Below, piece by piece: positions 6,796-7,957 of a DNA stretch of 7,957 nt. The translations under genes were made by a program, and so were the position numbers. Under the pieces are notes generated by a model that saw nothing but the letters and a program-made list of their open reading frames with translations, was not told the origin of the DNA and searched no databases. Source of the DNA: Candidatus Neomarinimicrobium atlanticum. Its GTDB lineage: Bacteria; Fidelibacterota; Marinisomatia; Marinisomatales; Marinisomataceae. The stretch spans positions 1 to 7,957 of the forward strand of contig AQSA01000035.1 in NCBI GenBank assembly GCA_000402815.1. The letters are read 5' to 3'. Each line of letters begins with the position of its first letter. Positions within the stretch are counted from its first letter, which is position 1.

Positions 6796-7840
6796 TTTTA
6801 TGTATTACTGTACGAATAGGGTATGGAATCTCAATACTTTCTTGTTGGAAACGTTTATGAATTTTCTTTATAAATGCATTTAAAATAACATTATGATCTC
6901 CAAATTTCTTTCCTTGAAAATAAATAAAGAAATTAATACTTGACCCAGCAAACTCTCTAAATCGAATTGTTGGCTTATAATCCTTGCTGACACAGTCAAG
7001 CTCATCGTAAATATTTCCTGCCACTTCTAACGCTACTTTTTCTACGTGATCTAAATCACTGTCATAAGAAACACCTATTTGAATTGGAACTCTGAAAGCT
7101 GCATCCATTGAAGTATAATTTTTTGATACAGATCCCGAAAGGACGGAGTTTGGAATTGATATTACATTATTGGCTCTTTCTTGAATAGTAGTATATCTCC
7201 ATCCAATATTTTTAACATATCCTTGGTATCCATTACTTAGCTCAACATAGTCTCCTTCTTTCATCGTTTTACTTAAAATGATATTAATACCACCAAATAA
7301 ATCTGAAAGAGTGTCTTTCAAAGCAAGAGAAACAGCTAAACCACCAACACCTAAAGCAGTGATGAGTGGAGTAATAGATATTCCAAATGATTGTAAAACA
7401 AATAAAAATCCTAGTGAAAAAATAGTAGCATTGATTAAACCCTTAAAAATACCGGTCGATGGAAGTGATTTATTATTTTTTGACCAAACATCAAGAAGTC
7501 CTAATGATACTCTAGAAGCAGTAATAGTCATTGACATGACTAAAAAAGAAAGTATTATTTTTGAAATGTACCCATTATATGGGTCTCCAAAATTTATATC
7601 ATTAAAAGCTACTGAAAGAGAGCCAAGAAAAAACCAAAACACAATAACAGAATCAATAGCATTAATAACGACGTCGTCGCCTTTCCATGAACTGCTATCT
7701 GACAAGTTCTTTAGCTTACTAAATAAGTATCTTTTAAATAAAATACCCAAGAAAGTTCCTACTACCACAATTATTAGTGGCATCAAATTCCAAGTTAAAG
7801 TCACTTTATCTCCTTGTATTATATTTATTATATCTTGCAT
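6779..7840 (-). CDS. mscS: Small-conductance mechanosensitive channel (MscS family)
   Basis: This 353-residue inner-membrane channel opens under membrane tension to release solutes during hypo-osmotic shock. Hydrophobic segments lie near residues 18-38, 61-80, 91-113, 132-155 and 156-188. The last is the pore-lining helix ITPLITALGVGGLAVSLALK, with the Gly/Ala packing pattern of MscS TM3, followed by DTLSDLFGGINIIL. The beta domain follows (EGDYVELSNGYQGYVKNIGWRYTTI), then NNVISIPNS. The C-terminal alpha/beta domain ends in the usual IEIPYPIRTVI. With about five membrane segments it is a little longer at the N-terminus than E. coli MscS (286 aa), a common variant. I start at the ATG at 7840; a TTG one codon earlier is possible. 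The gene begins 5 nt after the stop of the preceding glycine-rich gene and overlaps dut by 17 nt. Confidence 0.9.
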   Translation of the reverse strand: MQDIINIIQGDKVTLTWNLMPLIIVVVGTFLGILFKRYLFSKLKNLSDSSSWKGDDVVINAIDSVIVFWFFLGSLSVAFNDINFGDPYNGYISKIILSFLVMSMTITASRVSLGLLDVWSKNNKSLPSTGIFKGLINATIFSLGFLFVLQSFGISITPLITALGVGGLAVSLALKDTLSDLFGGINIILSKTMKEGDYVELSNGYQGYVKNIGWRYTTIQERANNVISIPNSVLSGSVSKNYTSMDAAFRVPIQIGVSYDSDLDHVEKVALEVAGNIYDELDCVSKDYKPTIRFREFAGSSINFFIYFQGKKFGDHNVILNAFIKKIHKRFQQESIEIPYPIRTVIHKNEAKN

Positions 7841-7845
7841 CAACT

Positions 7846-7957
7846 TTATTTACTCATCAATTTCATTACAATAACAATGGCGATTCCTATACCAAATCCT
7901 ACTGCATAGTCATCTAAGGCAACACCTACAGCAACACCGACTCCAACTCCAATTCCA
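7846..7957 (-). CDS. Glycine-zipper-like small membrane protein, C-terminal part (5' end outside window)
   Basis: On the minus strand an open frame enters from the right edge and ends at the TAA at 7848-7846, giving about 36 residues. It starts GIGVGVGVAVGVALDD, continues YAVGFGIGIAIVIVM and ends KLMSK. Two glycine-rich hydrophobic helices with small residues at every second to fourth position (GxGxGxGxAxG) are separated by a short acidic turn. That is the layout of small glycine-zipper membrane proteins, whose helices pack tightly and often oligomerise. No function can be assigned. The start lies outside the window. It ends 5 nt before the mscS ATG, so the two are probably co-transcribed. 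Confidence 0.6.
   Translation of the reverse strand, partial: GIGVGVGVAVGVALDDYAVGFGIGIAIVIVMKLMSK

Noticed and set aside
7278..7874. 198-residue plus-strand open frame opposite mscS
   Set aside because: It is antisense to the well-supported MscS reading frame. Its sequence is not family-like and it has no supporting context.

Overview
The window is AT-rich bacterial chromosome with dense, mostly overlapping housekeeping genes. There is no tRNA, rRNA, CRISPR array, insertion sequence or phage gene. The gene set (groESL, dut, folB-folK, a deoxynucleoside kinase, an MscS channel, rRNA methyltransferases, a beta-barrel protein with a signal peptide) points to a diderm bacterium with a streamlined genome. 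The AT bias, the folK/deoxynucleoside-kinase pairing and the '...FSQ' signal peptide would fit the Fibrobacteres-Chlorobi-Bacteroidetes side, for example a marine Marinimicrobia-like lineage. That placement is an inference, not something the sequence proves.

Layout. At the left edge (1-365, minus) is the N-terminal part of an RlmB/TrmH-type 23S rRNA 2'-O-methyltransferase. Divergent from it, a plus-strand run holds arfB (ribosome rescue, start at 396), a small secreted protein of unknown function (787-1332) and the N-terminal domain of a Mur ligase (from 1310). This run stops abruptly near 1515-1545, where it meets an RsmE gene on the opposite strand that has also lost its 3' half. Everything to the right is on the minus strand. 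Read in the direction of transcription, it is: a glycine-rich small membrane protein (partial), an MscS channel, dut, then a promoter, groES and groEL, then a terminator, then folB, folK, a deoxynucleoside kinase, a 47-aa membrane microprotein, an outer-membrane beta-barrel protein and truncated rsmE.

How the genes work together. dut and the deoxynucleoside kinase act on dNTP pools, and folB/folK make the pterin half of folate, so the flanks of groESL lean towards nucleotide and one-carbon supply. groESL looks like its own transcription unit, with a sigma70-like promoter (6294-6322) and a strong hairpin terminator (4261-4280). No CIRCE element is visible. Genes inside the runs are linked by very short overlaps. 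Four separate gene pairs share exactly 8 nt and one shares 4 nt, which suggests translational coupling.

The most notable feature is the junction near 1515-1545. Two conserved genes pointing at each other each lose their catalytic C-terminal part at the same place. This is what an inversion breakpoint, a deletion or an assembly chimera would leave. I found no convincing new defence, mobile or biosynthetic system.
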